This document shows positions 25,337 through 35,255 of a stretch of 64,000 nt of DNA, piece by piece. The notes below the pieces were generated by a model. That model saw only the letters and a list, made by a program, of their open reading frames with translations. It was not told the DNA's origin and did not search any database. The DNA is taken from contig DASWIX010000033.1 of NCBI GenBank assembly GCA_036397455.1, positions 1 to 64,000 on the forward strand, in the 5' to 3' direction. The stretch is from JADFNB01 sp036397455. Lineage in GTDB: Bacteria > Gemmatimonadota > Gemmatimonadetes > Gemmatimonadales > GWC2-71-9. Position numbers and translations under genes: made by a program. How positions within the stretch are numbered: position 1 is the first letter of the stretch; every line of letters begins with the position of its first letter.

Positions 25337-26614
25337 CTACAGCTCCCGAATGGCCTCGATGGGATTGAGTCGCGCTGCACGGCTCGCCGGATACCATCCG
25401 AACACCAGTCCCACCAGCAAGGCAAAGCCGACCGACGCGATCGCGCCCGGCACGTGCACCTGTATGATGAAGTTCTTGCCGAACTGCTGCGCGATGGTCT
25501 CGGTCACCAGGATGAGTCCCATCCCGCCGGCGACGCCGAGGACCGCGCCGAGCAGCGCCAGCGTCAGCGATTCGATCAGGAACAACCGGCGGATCGATGC
25601 GTCGTCGGCGCCGAGCGCCATGCGAATGCCGATCTCGCGCACCCGTTCACGGACCGAGATGATCAACACCGAGAACAACCCGACGCCACCGACGATCAGT
25701 GTCACTCCCGCGATGGTGAACAGGACGCCGTTCCATCCCTTCAGGATCGAGTCGGCCATCTGCAGATCCTCAGCTACGTCGGCGGCGCCGTTGTAGACAT
25801 CAAAATCCTCGACATCGCCGTGCCGACTGCGCAGCAGCGCACTTGTGGTCGCCATCGTGGTCGCGAAGTCCGCACCGTCGGCCACGCGTACGACAACGTC
25901 ATCCAGCCGCCGGCGGCCGTTGTAGTACTGCGTGATGTACGTATAGGGGACGTAGATGCGTCGCGCGAGAAACGAGAAATCGGCCGGCACCAGATCCAGT
26001 TCGAACGGCGCGACGACGCCGACGATACGGAACTTGATCCCGTCGATCGCGATCGTGCGGCCCAAGGGGTCGGCGTTGCCGAAATAGTCTGGTACCAACT
26101 CTTCGCCGATCACGGCGACGCGGGCCGCGTTCGCAATTTCCAGCGGCGCGAACTCACGGCCGTTGACGATCCGCCAGTTGCGAAACCGCAGATACGTCGC
26201 GTCGACGCCATCGACGGGTACGCGACGCTGATCGCGCTCGGTGCTCACGAGTACGCCGCGCAGATACGTCAGCCCATACACCGTGGCCACCCCGGGAGCC
26301 GACCCCAGGGCGTCGACGTCGGCAAGCCGGAGACCCACGTGGCGAAGCTCCGCTGCGCGCCGCGCATCGGATCGCGGGCCGCGGTTGCCGTACCGGACCG
26401 CCAGCGGCATGCCCATCTGCTCGAGTTCCTTGTAGGCCATGCGCTGCATCGCCGCGGCCAACGACGTCATGGAAACCACCGACGCCGCCCCAAACACGAT
26501 CCCGAACAGCGTCAGCATCGAGCGGAGCTTGTGACCCCAGATCTCGCGCAGCGCGTCGAGGACCTGGTCGATCCCCTCGGCCCGCAGCCGGCCGAGCCCT
26601 CCGACGTCAGCCAT
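25337..26614 (-). CDS. ABC transporter permease, MacB/FtsX type (second copy)
   Basis: The 425-residue protein has the MacB permease layout. One N-terminal membrane segment (LRSMLTLFGIVFGAASVVSM) precedes a large periplasmic domain, and three C-terminal segments contain SVRERVREIGIRMALGADD. It ends ARLNPIEAIREL, the usual FtsX-family tail. Such permeases drive mechanotransmission or export of peptides, macrolides or lipoproteins. Its start overlaps the end of the preceding permease gene by eight bases, and with the ATPase and HlyD-like adaptor it forms one MacAB-like operon. Confidence 0.92.
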   Translation of the reverse strand: MADVGGLGRLRAEGIDQVLDALREIWGHKLRSMLTLFGIVFGAASVVSMTSLAAAMQRMAYKELEQMGMPLAVRYGNRGPRSDARRAAELRHVGLRLADVDALGSAPGVATVYGLTYLRGVLVSTERDQRRVPVDGVDATYLRFRNWRIVNGREFAPLEIANAARVAVIGEELVPDYFGNADPLGRTIAIDGIKFRIVGVVAPFELDLVPADFSFLARRIYVPYTYITQYYNGRRRLDDVVVRVADGADFATTMATTSALLRSRHGDVEDFDVYNGAADVAEDLQMADSILKGWNGVLFTIAGVTLIVGGVGLFSVLIISVRERVREIGIRMALGADDASIRRLFLIESLTLALLGAVLGVAGGMGLILVTETIAQQFGKNFIIQVHVPGAIASVGFALLVGLVFGWYPASRAARLNPIEAIREL

Positions 26615-27833
26615 AACGCAACGCCTCGACGGGTTGCAGCCGCGCCGCGCGGAACGCGGGATAGATGCCGGCCAGGAACCCCACGCCCAGCGACGTGACG
26701 ATCGCCACGGTCGCGATGGGGGGGGTCACGACCGCGGGCATGCTCATGAAGTGCGCGACCGTGCCCGTCAGCGCCGTCCCCAGTCCCAGTCCCGCCAGCC
26801 CTCCGAATACCGAAATGACGATCACCTGCGCCAGCACCTGGCCGAAGATCTGCAGCCCGGTGGCACCGAGCGCCATGCGGGTCCCGAACTCACGCACCCG
26901 TTCCACCACCGACGCGATGAGGATGTTCGCGATCACGACGCCGCCCGCAATGAGCGAGATAATCCCAACAACCAGGAAGATGAAGTTGAACAGCATGAAG
27001 AAGTCAGCATCGCTGTTGGCCCCCGCACCGGACGGCGTGATATCGAAATCCTCGACGCCGTGGCGCAGCAGCATCATCGCCGCCACTTGCTCCTGCGCCG
27101 CACGGGCGCCGGTTGGGGTCGTCGCTTTCAGGGTGAGAAACGAAAGGCCGTCGTCCTCGCCACTGTACTGGGTGAACGCCGTCGTGATCGGGATGTACGC
27201 ACGTTCATTGCGATACTCCAGAGCATTCCCGGACCACACGGCGAAGTAGAACTCCTCGCGCTCCATCACCCCCACCACCGTGTAGTTGCTGCCCGCCAAC
27301 GTGACCAGTTGCCCCAGCGCTCGCTCCGGGTTGCCAAACAGCGAGTCGGCGTACTTCCATCCGAGCACGATCACGCGCGTCTTGCGCGCGACATCGAGGT
27401 CGCCGAGATACCGGCCGACCAGCGGCCGGATGTCATTGATCCTGGCGTAGTCGGGCGTGGTGCCAATCACCTGACCGCGGAAATGCACGTTCCCAACCTG
27501 GTACCCGAGGTTGCCGAACCAGCCCGGCGCCACCGCGCCCAGCGTCGTCGCGCGCTCCTTCAGATACCTGGCGTCCCGGTACGTGAGACGATCCGACGCG
27601 AGTTCGCGCGCCGTCGGGCGTTCAGTTTGATCGCGGTCCCGCACGATCACCGTCCCGAACCCGCCCACCTCCGCGATGTAATCCTGGGTGACCTTCGACT
27701 GGCCGCCAAACAGGGCAAGAACGGTCACGACGCTACCGGTACCGAGTACGAGCCCCAGCAACGACAGCAGCGTTTGGCCGAGGTGGCGGCGAGCTTCGTG
27801 CAGGCCGAGGACCAGCGACTCGAAGAAACTCAC
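26607..27833 (-). CDS. ABC transporter permease, MacB/FtsX type (first copy)
   Basis: The 408-residue permease has one N-terminal membrane segment (TLLSLLGLVLGTGSVVTVLA), a periplasmic MacB-like domain and three C-terminal segments with SVVERVREFGTRMALGATG. It ends FRAARLQPVEALRYG. It pairs with the other permease as a heterodimer, so each is a half-transporter. GTG 27833 overlaps the ATPase gene's TGA. The two permeases are related but clearly diverged. Confidence 0.92.
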   Translation of the reverse strand: MSFFESLVLGLHEARRHLGQTLLSLLGLVLGTGSVVTVLALFGGQSKVTQDYIAEVGGFGTVIVRDRDQTERPTARELASDRLTYRDARYLKERATTLGAVAPGWFGNLGYQVGNVHFRGQVIGTTPDYARINDIRPLVGRYLGDLDVARKTRVIVLGWKYADSLFGNPERALGQLVTLAGSNYTVVGVMEREEFYFAVWSGNALEYRNERAYIPITTAFTQYSGEDDGLSFLTLKATTPTGARAAQEQVAAMMLLRHGVEDFDITPSGAGANSDADFFMLFNFIFLVVGIISLIAGGVVIANILIASVVERVREFGTRMALGATGLQIFGQVLAQVIVISVFGGLAGLGLGTALTGTVAHFMSMPAVVTPPIATVAIVTSLGVGFLAGIYPAFRAARLQPVEALRYG

Positions 27834-28501
27834 GCGGCGACCACGCCGTCGGCGATGTGAATGGTGCGGGAGGCCTCGGCGGCGACGTGGGGATCGTGCG
27901 TCACCAGCACGATCGTGTTGCCCGCGTCATGCACCTCGCGAAAGGTCTTGAGTACCTCGGCGCCCGCCTTGGAATCGAGGTTCCCCGTCGGCTCGTCAAC
28001 CAGAAGAATGGCCGGCGAACCAACCAGCGCCCGCGCCACCGCCACACGCTGGCGTTCACCGCCGGACAGCTCGTCCGGCCGGTGACCGATGCGATGCCCC
28101 AACCCGAGCCGGTCGAGCAGCACCCGCGCGGCCTGAAGACGCGCGCGGCGCCCGATACCGCCACGGTACTGCAACGGCAGGGCGACGTTCTCCTCGACGC
28201 TCATGCGGGGCATCAGGTTGAACGTCTGGAACACGAACCCGACTTTGCGATTGCGCACATGCGCCAACCCACGGCCGCGCAGGCCGCTCACGTCTTCCCC
28301 GTCGAGCCGGTAGGTCCCTGACGTCGGTGAATCGAGACATCCGAGGATGTGCATGAGGGTACTCTTACCCGATCCGGACGGACCGGTGATGGCCACGTAC
28401 TCCCCCTGTCGCACCTCGACGTCGACACCGCGTAGCGCCTCGACGTCGACGCGGCCAAGCCGATAGATCTTCTTGAGCGCTGCGGCCTCGATGAGCGACA
28501 T
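27830..28501 (-). CDS. ABC transporter ATPase, MacB/LolD type
   Basis: The 223-residue ATPase has Walker A GPSGSGKST, the Q-loop GFVFQTFNLMPRMSVEENV, signature LSGGERQRVAVARALV, Walker B ILLVDEPTGNLD and the switch histidine VLVTHD. The FNLMPRMSVEENVALP and LDSPTSGTYRLDG segments are typical of the MacB/LolD group. The longer open frame lies inside the adaptor gene, and the family starts at MSLIEAAALKKIYRLG. ATG 28501 follows the adaptor stop by one base (TAACATG). Confidence 0.95.
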   Translation of the reverse strand: MSLIEAAALKKIYRLGRVDVEALRGVDVEVRQGEYVAITGPSGSGKSTLMHILGCLDSPTSGTYRLDGEDVSGLRGRGLAHVRNRKVGFVFQTFNLMPRMSVEENVALPLQYRGGIGRRARLQAARVLLDRLGLGHRIGHRPDELSGGERQRVAVARALVGSPAILLVDEPTGNLDSKAGAEVLKTFREVHDAGNTIVLVTHDPHVAAEASRTIHIADGVVAA

Positions 28502-28502
28502 G

Positions 28503-29621
28503 TTATCGCCCGCTTGCCGCCCGCCGCGCCGCTTCCACCGGATCCTCCAACGCGACGGAATCACCGGCGACCAGGCCTTCGGTCACTTCGACGAAGCTGA
28601 GGTCACTCAGACCAAGCGTCACCCCCGTTCTGGTGGCGCGTCCGTCGACGATCTTGAACACCGTCGGTAGCCCTTCGGAGAAAAAGACGGCTTCTACCGG
28701 TACCCGGACCACGTCCTCGCGGCTCGGTCCGGAAATGCGCACGTTGGCCGTCATCCCGGGACGCAGTACTCGGTGTCCGCCGGTGACTTCCACCTCGACG
28801 TCGAAGACGCGAATCCGATCCTGTTGCCGCGCGGCCGGCGGGACCAAGCGGACGACTCCGGTCGCCGTATCGTCCGGAAACGCGTCGACCGTCAGGCGCA
28901 CGATATCGCCGAACGAGACCTTGCCGATATCCACCTCGTTGATGGCCGTCTTGACGACCAGCGAGGAGAGGTCCCCAATCGTGAACATCTCGGTACCACC
29001 GCCGAAGGCACTGGTCCCGCCCACAACGGTCTCACCTTCTTCGACGCCGCGGAGAATGACCACCCCGGCGCTCGGGGCGACGACGACCGCGGATTGCGAT
29101 TCGTCCGTGGCGCGTACGCCGCTTGCCTGCATCAGTCGCAAGCGGTCGCTCGCCGCGCGAAGTTGGTTCTCCGCCTGGTCGAACCGGGCCCGCGTGGCTT
29201 CGACTTCGGCCTCCGAAATCATCGTGTCCACGGCGAGGCGTTGCGCACGGTCGAGCTCCCGTCGCAGATTCGCCACCGAGATCTCCGATGAGGAGATCTC
29301 GCTGAGGAGCTGCGCGAGGGCATTCGCCTGTGCGATGTCGGGCACGATCGTCACGAGCCGCTGGCCCACCCGAACCGCATCCCCGGCCTCGACGTGCAGC
29401 TGCCGGACGACTCCCGAGATGGGTGACTTGACCACGATTTGGCGCTTCGGTTCGACGACGCCCGTTTCTTCGATCGCGACGGAAATCGTTCCGCGGTCGG
29501 TGACCGCGACGCGGAATGGCAGGCCGGTTTCCTCTCCACTGCCTTCAGCGGAAGAGCAGCCGGCCAGGACCGCCGCCAACAGGAGAACGGCCGCCCCCGG
29601 TGCGTACCGGTATGGTTGCAT
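28503..29621 (-). CDS. HlyD/MacA-like periplasmic adaptor lipoprotein
   Basis: The 372-residue protein has a signal peptide with lipobox (LAAVLAGC). It then follows the MacA plan: EETGVVEPKRQIVVKSPISG, a helical hairpin (ISVANLRRELDRAQRLAVD), AVVVAPSAGVVILRGVEEGE, and a barrel with a C-terminal DGRATRTGVTLGL segment. It joins the ATPase and permeases encoded downstream to an outer-membrane channel, which is not encoded here. It is the first gene of the operon and divergent from the beta-helix gene. Confidence 0.92.
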   Translation of the reverse strand: MQPYRYAPGAAVLLLAAVLAGCSSAEGSGEETGLPFRVAVTDRGTISVAIEETGVVEPKRQIVVKSPISGVVRQLHVEAGDAVRVGQRLVTIVPDIAQANALAQLLSEISSSEISVANLRRELDRAQRLAVDTMISEAEVEATRARFDQAENQLRAASDRLRLMQASGVRATDESQSAVVVAPSAGVVILRGVEEGETVVGGTSAFGGGTEMFTIGDLSSLVVKTAINEVDIGKVSFGDIVRLTVDAFPDDTATGVVRLVPPAARQQDRIRVFDVEVEVTGGHRVLRPGMTANVRISGPSREDVVRVPVEAVFFSEGLPTVFKIVDGRATRTGVTLGLSDLSFVEVTEGLVAGDSVALEDPVEAARRAASGR

Positions 29622-29785
29622 ATAGCAAGACCTCTATCTTCAGGACGGGTCGACACCCTGACTGTCGCACTATACGAGTTTCGGAGCCAGGTTGTTTCTC
29701 GGGGTAGCCGTCGCCGGGGCGCCGCACTTGCCCGACCGGTTCGTCGGACACAACGTCGTCGAATAAGCCCGAAAGGAAGCCGCAG

Positions 29786-32047
29786 ATGTCGACCCACTCC
29801 CAGCTCCGCCATGCGGCCACCGCGGTGGCTGTTTCGATCGGCCTCCTGGGTTACGCGCGCGCCGCCGTCAGCCAGGGCGACTCACTGCCCATCGTCACCC
29901 TGCGGCCCGGCCTGGTGATCACGCGCTCGGTGCGCGTGCAACCCGGCACGTACGATCTGCCCGGGCACTCGTCACTCGACTCGGCCGTGATCATCATCCG
30001 CGGAAACGACATCACCGTCGACTTCGCCGGCGCGATCATGCGGGGGACCCCGCCCGACACCGACCCGGATCGCGCCGCTGGCGTCGCCATCCGAATCGAC
30101 GGCGGGCGCAACGTGCGGCTGCTCCGAGCGGAGGTACACGGATACCGGATCGGGATCCTGGCCCGGGGCACGCGCGGGCTGCAGCTCATCGACAACGACC
30201 TGAGCTACACGTGGAAGCCGCGCCTCTACAGTCTGGTCGAGCACGAAAGCCTGGTGGATTGGATGTCGTTCCACCACAACGACGCGCGTGAGTGGCTGCG
30301 GACCGGGGCCGCGATATATCTCGATGACGTCGAGGGAGGCGAGTTGCGCGGGAATCTCGCCGTTCAGGGAATGAACGGGCTGCTGATGACGAAGAGCCGG
30401 CACCTTGCCGTGCGTGGCAACACGTTCGCGTTCAACTCGGCACTCGGGATCGGGCTCTATCGGTCGAGCGACAACACCATCGCGCACAACCGTGTGGGGT
30501 TCAATGTCCGCGGCTACAGTCACGGCTTCTACCAGCGCGGCCAGGATTCCGCCGGCATCCTGCTCTACGAACAGAGTTCGCGCAACATCGTGGCGTACAA
30601 CTCCGTCACACACGGGGGTGACGGACTGTTCCTGTGGGCCGGCCAGAGCACGATGGACTCGGGTGAAGGCGGCGCGAACGACAATCTGTTCTATGGGAAC
30701 GACTTCAGCTTTGCTCCCACTAACTCGATGGAAGCCACGTTCAGCCGCAATATGTTCGTGGCCAACCGCGCCGTTGGCAGCACGTACGGCATGTGGGGCG
30801 GGTACAGCTTCGAGTCGGTGGTGGTCGGAAACTGCTTCGCGCGGAATCGGGTCGGGCTCGCGATCGAACATGGGCAGGACAATCTCATCCTGGCCAACCG
30901 GTTTTCGGGCGACAGCACCGCGGTCAGCTTGTGGGCCAATCCCTCGGAGCTTTCGGACTGGGGCTACCCGCAGCATCGCGATACGCGGAGCCGGGACAAT
31001 CGGGTCGAGCGCAACGCGTTCGTGGGGAACCGCGTCGCGGTGCGCGGCGTGCGAACGCATGGTCTCCTGGTGCGGAACAACGCATGGCGCTCGGTGGATT
31101 CGGTCACCGTCCTTCGCGATTCGACCGGTTTCAGCGCGGAAGGAAACGTCACGTCGAGCGTGCCCCTCGGGGGCGGCGATCCGTGCGATCCGATGCCGGC
31201 GCTGCCTGCGCGGTACGCGGCCCTCGCCCCCGAAGCCGGAGGCGTCGCCCCGACGCCCACCGAGCTGGACCGTCTCGACCGATCGGCGATGGTCGTGGAC
31301 GAGTGGGGGCCGTTCGACTGGCGCTCGCCCAAACTCTGGCCCACCGACAGCACACGCGCCGTACCGTTGCGGTTGCGCGTGCTTGGGCCGCGGGGGAGGT
31401 GGGCGTTGCTCGAGCTGCGCGGGGTGGAGGCGATTTCCGCGACGGCCGGCGCGGTGGGTGACACGATCGCCGTGACACCCGACGCCGAGTCGATCGGTGA
31501 CTGGGAGGTGACGCTGGAGTACAGCGGCGAGGCCACGGTCTCGCCGAGAGGTGTCCGGGCGGCCACGGGCACGCCGTACGTGTTCTCCTACGGGCGGTTC
31601 GAACCGACGACCGACTGGACGGTTCGTTTCTTCGCCTGGGACGAGGCCACGCATCCGGACAGCCAGCCGGCGGCCTTCGACAGCCTGCTGCGCTCCATGC
31701 CGCTGTTCGTGCGCCACGAGTCTCGTCTCGACTACGAGTGGTATCGCCCAACCATCCCGGATCTACCGCGTGAGCGCGTTGCCCTCGAGGGAACGGCGGC
31801 CGTAACGCTCCCGGCCGGCGATTACACGCTCCGGACGATCAGCGACGACGGTGTGCGGGTGTGGGTCGATGGGGCTCTGCTCATCGACCACTGGACGGCC
31901 CACGGATCGGAGCTGAACTTCGCGCGCCTCAACGGCGGGCGCCACGACCTCCGCGTGCGATACTATCAAGACGGTGGGTGGACCGAGCTTCGGCTGGACA
32001 TCGTGCGCGGCATCCAGCAGTCACCGGGATCGCCGGGACCGCATTAG
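29786..32047 (+). CDS. Secreted right-handed beta-helix protein with C-terminal PA14 domain
   Basis: The 753-residue protein has a signal peptide (about 1-28, ending ARAAVS). From about 60 to 460 come repeats such as NVRLLRAEVHGYRIGI, GLQLIDNDLSYT, NTIAHNRVGFNV and NIVAYNSVTHGGDGLFLW, the NosD/CASH right-handed beta-helix pattern found in carbohydrate-binding or polysaccharide-degrading proteins. The last 130 residues (DYTLRTISDDGVRVWVDGAL and GGRHDLRVRYYQDGGWTEL) form a PA14 domain, often carbohydrate-binding. No catalytic residues can be assigned. Its stop overlaps that of the convergent M19 dipeptidase (TTAG). Confidence 0.82.
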   Translation: MSTHSQLRHAATAVAVSIGLLGYARAAVSQGDSLPIVTLRPGLVITRSVRVQPGTYDLPGHSSLDSAVIIIRGNDITVDFAGAIMRGTPPDTDPDRAAGVAIRIDGGRNVRLLRAEVHGYRIGILARGTRGLQLIDNDLSYTWKPRLYSLVEHESLVDWMSFHHNDAREWLRTGAAIYLDDVEGGELRGNLAVQGMNGLLMTKSRHLAVRGNTFAFNSALGIGLYRSSDNTIAHNRVGFNVRGYSHGFYQRGQDSAGILLYEQSSRNIVAYNSVTHGGDGLFLWAGQSTMDSGEGGANDNLFYGNDFSFAPTNSMEATFSRNMFVANRAVGSTYGMWGGYSFESVVVGNCFARNRVGLAIEHGQDNLILANRFSGDSTAVSLWANPSELSDWGYPQHRDTRSRDNRVERNAFVGNRVAVRGVRTHGLLVRNNAWRSVDSVTVLRDSTGFSAEGNVTSSVPLGGGDPCDPMPALPARYAALAPEAGGVAPTPTELDRLDRSAMVVDEWGPFDWRSPKLWPTDSTRAVPLRLRVLGPRGRWALLELRGVEAISATAGAVGDTIAVTPDAESIGDWEVTLEYSGEATVSPRGVRAATGTPYVFSYGRFEPTTDWTVRFFAWDEATHPDSQPAAFDSLLRSMPLFVRHESRLDYEWYRPTIPDLPRERVALEGTAAVTLPAGDYTLRTISDDGVRVWVDGALLIDHWTAHGSELNFARLNGGRHDLRVRYYQDGGWTELRLDIVRGIQQSPGSPGPH

Positions 32048-33204
32048 CCCCAGCCGTCGCGCAGCACGCGGCGCGCGTTGCCCCCGAGGAACTTCTCCAC
32101 CTGGGTGGACGTGAAGCCGGCCGCCAGCAGCGCGTCGGTCAGCCGCGGCCAGTCGGCCGGTTCTTTCAGATCGTTCGGCGGATCGGTCATGCCGTCCCAA
32201 TCCGAGCCCAACGCCACGAGGTCCTCGCCACCGGTGTTGGCCAGCTCGCGCACGTGGCGCACCACATGGTGCAGCGTGTCCTGCCGGTGGTAATCGTTCA
32301 CCAACCAGTAGTTGTAGAAGATTACGCCCACGACGCCGCCGCTGGCCCGGATGGCATCGATGTCCTCCTGATAGGCGTTGATGTCGGCCGCATAGAGCGA
32401 AGCGGCGCCCACATGACTCATCACGATCGGCCGGTGACGGGGATTGGGGATCGCGTACACGTCCCGGCGTGCGGGTCGGGTGGTGTGCGTGAGATCGACC
32501 ACGACACCATGGTGGTACATCTCCTCCACGACGTCCTTACCGGTCTGAGGCAAGCGCGCGGTCAGGTCTTCTTGGAACTGGAAGCAACGGAGCGTACGGA
32601 GAAACACGTCCTTCGGGATAGCCTCCACGGGCGGCGCCACGCCGTTCGGATAGAAATGCGCCAGCGTAATGGACGCGACGCCCTCGGCCTTGAGCAACGC
32701 GACATTGGTGACGTCGCCGTTCAATACGTGGGCGCCCTCGATGGTGTGAATGACGGCGAGTTGGCCCGCTCCGAGCGCCGCGTCGAGTTCCTGGTTCGAC
32801 GTCACGACCGCCGCGGTCCGCGCGGGTGCCGGCGTCATCGCGTTCACCGCGGCCACCTCGGATTCCATGTGCCGAAGCACCCGCAGCGCGATGTCGAACG
32901 GGTCGCCGTCGAGCGCCACTTTCAGCGGTTGGATGAAGTGACTGCCGAAGTGTATGACCCAACAGTCGTGACGCAGGTACTTCTCCGGAACGTAGACCGC
33001 GGAGCACAGCACGTCGATGTCACCGGCGAGCAGCGACGGGTAGTTGGTACGCAGTTCGGTCAGCTTGAATCCCTCGTTCACCGTTTGGGAGTCCTTGAAC
33101 GACACCCCGCTGAAGAACGTCTTGAGGGAGGGATGCGCGTGGAGATCGACGACGGTGGCCTGCCGGTGCACCTGCCGGGCCGTGGCAGAGACTGGATGAG
33201 TCAT
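32044..33204 (-). CDS. M19 membrane dipeptidase-like zinc peptidase
   Basis: From ATG 33204 (GGAG eight bases upstream) the 386-residue protein matches renal-dipeptidase (M19) enzymes. VVDLHAHPS supplies the first two metal ligands, IHTIEGAHVL the bridging Glu, VVVDLTHTT and IVMSHVGA later histidines, and VALGSDWDGM the Asp. The C-terminus has FLGGNARRVL, a family landmark. It hydrolyses dipeptides, often with a D-residue or dehydro side chain. No signal peptide is present, so it is probably cytoplasmic. A longer upstream frame is not used. It follows the glucan operon by 119 bases. Confidence 0.9.
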   Translation of the reverse strand: MTHPVSATARQVHRQATVVDLHAHPSLKTFFSGVSFKDSQTVNEGFKLTELRTNYPSLLAGDIDVLCSAVYVPEKYLRHDCWVIHFGSHFIQPLKVALDGDPFDIALRVLRHMESEVAAVNAMTPAPARTAAVVTSNQELDAALGAGQLAVIHTIEGAHVLNGDVTNVALLKAEGVASITLAHFYPNGVAPPVEAIPKDVFLRTLRCFQFQEDLTARLPQTGKDVVEEMYHHGVVVDLTHTTRPARRDVYAIPNPRHRPIVMSHVGAASLYAADINAYQEDIDAIRASGGVVGVIFYNYWLVNDYHRQDTLHHVVRHVRELANTGGEDLVALGSDWDGMTDPPNDLKEPADWPRLTDALLAAGFTSTQVEKFLGGNARRVLRDGWG

Positions 33205-33323
33205 CTGTGGAACTCCCCGATGGCGACGTGCAAGCATGGCACGTAAACATCCTCGGGTCCACCCCCATGTTGCGACATCGCGCGCGCACATCTCACAGGG
33301 ATGCCGCGGGGACGGCCCGCGGG

Positions 33324-35255
33324 TCAGCGGTGCGGCAACAGCGTGAGCGTCGCGTGCCCCAGCGCGACCGGCCAGCGAGGCGTAAACGACGTTCCCTGCT
33401 CCGTCGCTTCGAGCCCTGACTCCGATCGGGTGATCGTACTGATTGGATACGACCACACGGTCGTTTCGGGATCGCAGTGGAACGCCAAACGGCCGGCGAG
33501 CGACAGCTCCGGCGCAAACACCGCGTCCGCGGGAAACGCGTCGCGGTTCCACCGATACGCGATCGTGAGCGTTCCGTCGTCCGAGAACCGCATCTGCTTT
33601 TCGATCAAGCCCGCGGTCACGCGCGGGCGCAGGATCAGGGTCAAGTCGCCTGGTTCCTCGCGCGCGTCGAGGTCGCACGGCAGGGTCATCCCGCTCATGA
33701 TCGGCTCGAATGCGCTCCGTGTGTACGCATCGGTCTGTGTATCACCGGACAACACGCGTTCCATGAGCATCACGCGTTCGTGTACGTCGAACGTTGGTCT
33801 CTCGTCCACGGCGAGACGGCGCTCGAGATCGTGAATGCTCGGGACGCCGGAGGGGTCGGGGGCATCTGGCGACGCCACCGCTCCTCGTGCGTGGTAGAGT
33901 TCGCGTCGACGTGTCAGGACGTTGGCGAAGTTCAGGCCGCGGTCGAACGCCGTGTACTCCAGCAGCGCGCCGCACCACGCCGGGCGCACGAGGGCGGAGA
34001 ATCGATCCGAGTGTATCCAGGCTTCCACGTGTCCATCGACGTCGAAGTCGAGCAGCTCGTGCTGGAGCGACTCGCCCCGCCGGAGCAGCGCTTCCGCACG
34101 AGCCAACTCCCGCCAGAGCGCTTCGCGCAGGTGCGGCAGGTACAACCCGCCGAACACCCCATGCCAGTACGCGTCGTTGCACTGCGCGCGCCCGATGGCG
34201 CGGCGCGCATCCGGTGGGTCCGCGCGCGTGCGGCAATATCGGGAGAGCCGCACCATCTTCTTGTGCATGCGATTGCTCTCGGGGTACTTGACCAGGAAGT
34301 GCGGCCAATGTCCCCCGCGTAACAGCGCCCCGTCGGCCCCGGCGAGACGCTCGCGACCCAGTTCCGTCTCGATCCGCTCCAGGCGCTCGGCCGCCGCAGG
34401 TGGCAAGGACCAGGTCTCCATTTCACGGTAGGACGCCGTGGGCAGGTACACCAACCCGCCACTGGCCACTTCCGTGATCGCGTCACGAGGCGTGCAGAGC
34501 CGGACATCACCTCCACCAACCGCTGCGCCCATCGCATCCAGAAACGACGCCAACCACCCGCGCTCGTACACCCACGCCTTCGTGCCGGGCCAGCCGCCGA
34601 ATTTCTCGCCGTCATCCGCGAGGACGGCCAGGCGGGCCCCGCGCAGGCGCAGGTCGCCCAAGTAGGCAACCGTTTCCGCGGGTGACTGGAATGGCACGAG
34701 ATACCGGAGTCGCTCGTCGATCGGCAGCACTCCCAAGGGCGTGCCACCCCCATCGGCGTGAAACGGCGTGTGCAGTTGGTGTCGCTCGAATCCGGTCACG
34801 AGAAAATGTCGGTCGTCGACCAGAAGGTAGCGTACGCCGGCGTCCACCAGGTCCGTGGCCAACCCGGGTTCCCACACGCGTTCCGTCAGCCACAGGCCCG
34901 TGGCGTGCTGACCGAATCGTGTCTGAATCGCCTCGCGCATCCAGACGATCTGCTCGATCCGATCGGCCGGCGGTAACGCGGCAAGGATCGGCTCGTAGAA
35001 ACCCGAGAGCAGCAGCTCCACCCGTCCGTCCGCCGCGAGTTCGCCCACCAGATCGAGATACGCGTGGTCGTGCCCGTCCAGCCACTCGAGCAATGGCCCG
35101 GAGATGTGCAACGCGATCGGCAGGAAGTCGCGTTCGGCGACCGCACGGAGAAACGGCAGGTACACGTCGCGCACGTGATCTTCGAACACCGAGTCGAAGT
35201 TCCCAACCGGCTGGTGCACATGGACGCCAAAGACGAGGCGGATCGGCTCCGTCAC
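33324..35255 (-). CDS. GH57 alpha-glucan enzyme (4-alpha-glucanotransferase/amylase-like)
   Basis: From GTG 35255, overlapping the previous gene's TGA, the 643-residue protein begins RLVFGVHVHQPVGNF. It contains WLTERVWEP with nucleophile Glu125 and VLADDGEKFGGWPG with Asp214/215 as acid, as in GH57 4-alpha-glucanotransferases and alpha-amylases. Family-specific C-terminal beta domains follow (HGVFGGLYLPHLREALW, then a jelly-roll part). It would disproportionate or hydrolyse alpha-1,4 chains, and is the last of five coupled genes. Whether transferase or hydrolase cannot be decided from sequence alone. Confidence 0.88.
   Translation of the reverse strand: MTEPIRLVFGVHVHQPVGNFDSVFEDHVRDVYLPFLRAVAERDFLPIALHISGPLLEWLDGHDHAYLDLVGELAADGRVELLLSGFYEPILAALPPADRIEQIVWMREAIQTRFGQHATGLWLTERVWEPGLATDLVDAGVRYLLVDDRHFLVTGFERHQLHTPFHADGGGTPLGVLPIDERLRYLVPFQSPAETVAYLGDLRLRGARLAVLADDGEKFGGWPGTKAWVYERGWLASFLDAMGAAVGGGDVRLCTPRDAITEVASGGLVYLPTASYREMETWSLPPAAAERLERIETELGRERLAGADGALLRGGHWPHFLVKYPESNRMHKKMVRLSRYCRTRADPPDARRAIGRAQCNDAYWHGVFGGLYLPHLREALWRELARAEALLRRGESLQHELLDFDVDGHVEAWIHSDRFSALVRPAWCGALLEYTAFDRGLNFANVLTRRRELYHARGAVASPDAPDPSGVPSIHDLERRLAVDERPTFDVHERVMLMERVLSGDTQTDAYTRSAFEPIMSGMTLPCDLDAREEPGDLTLILRPRVTAGLIEKQMRFSDDGTLTIAYRWNRDAFPADAVFAPELSLAGRLAFHCDPETTVWSYPISTITRSESGLEATEQGTSFTPRWPVALGHATLTLLPHR

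Noticed and set aside
25193..27860. Long plus-strand open frames (408 and 501 codons) across the ABC permease genes
   Set aside because: They are antisense to two clear FtsX-type permeases, are rich in Arg/His/Gln as expected for GC-rich shadow frames, and match no family.
29972..33246. Long frames opposite the beta-helix and M19 genes
   Set aside because: They are antisense shadows. The beta-helix, PA14 and M19 motifs on the other strand are unmistakable.
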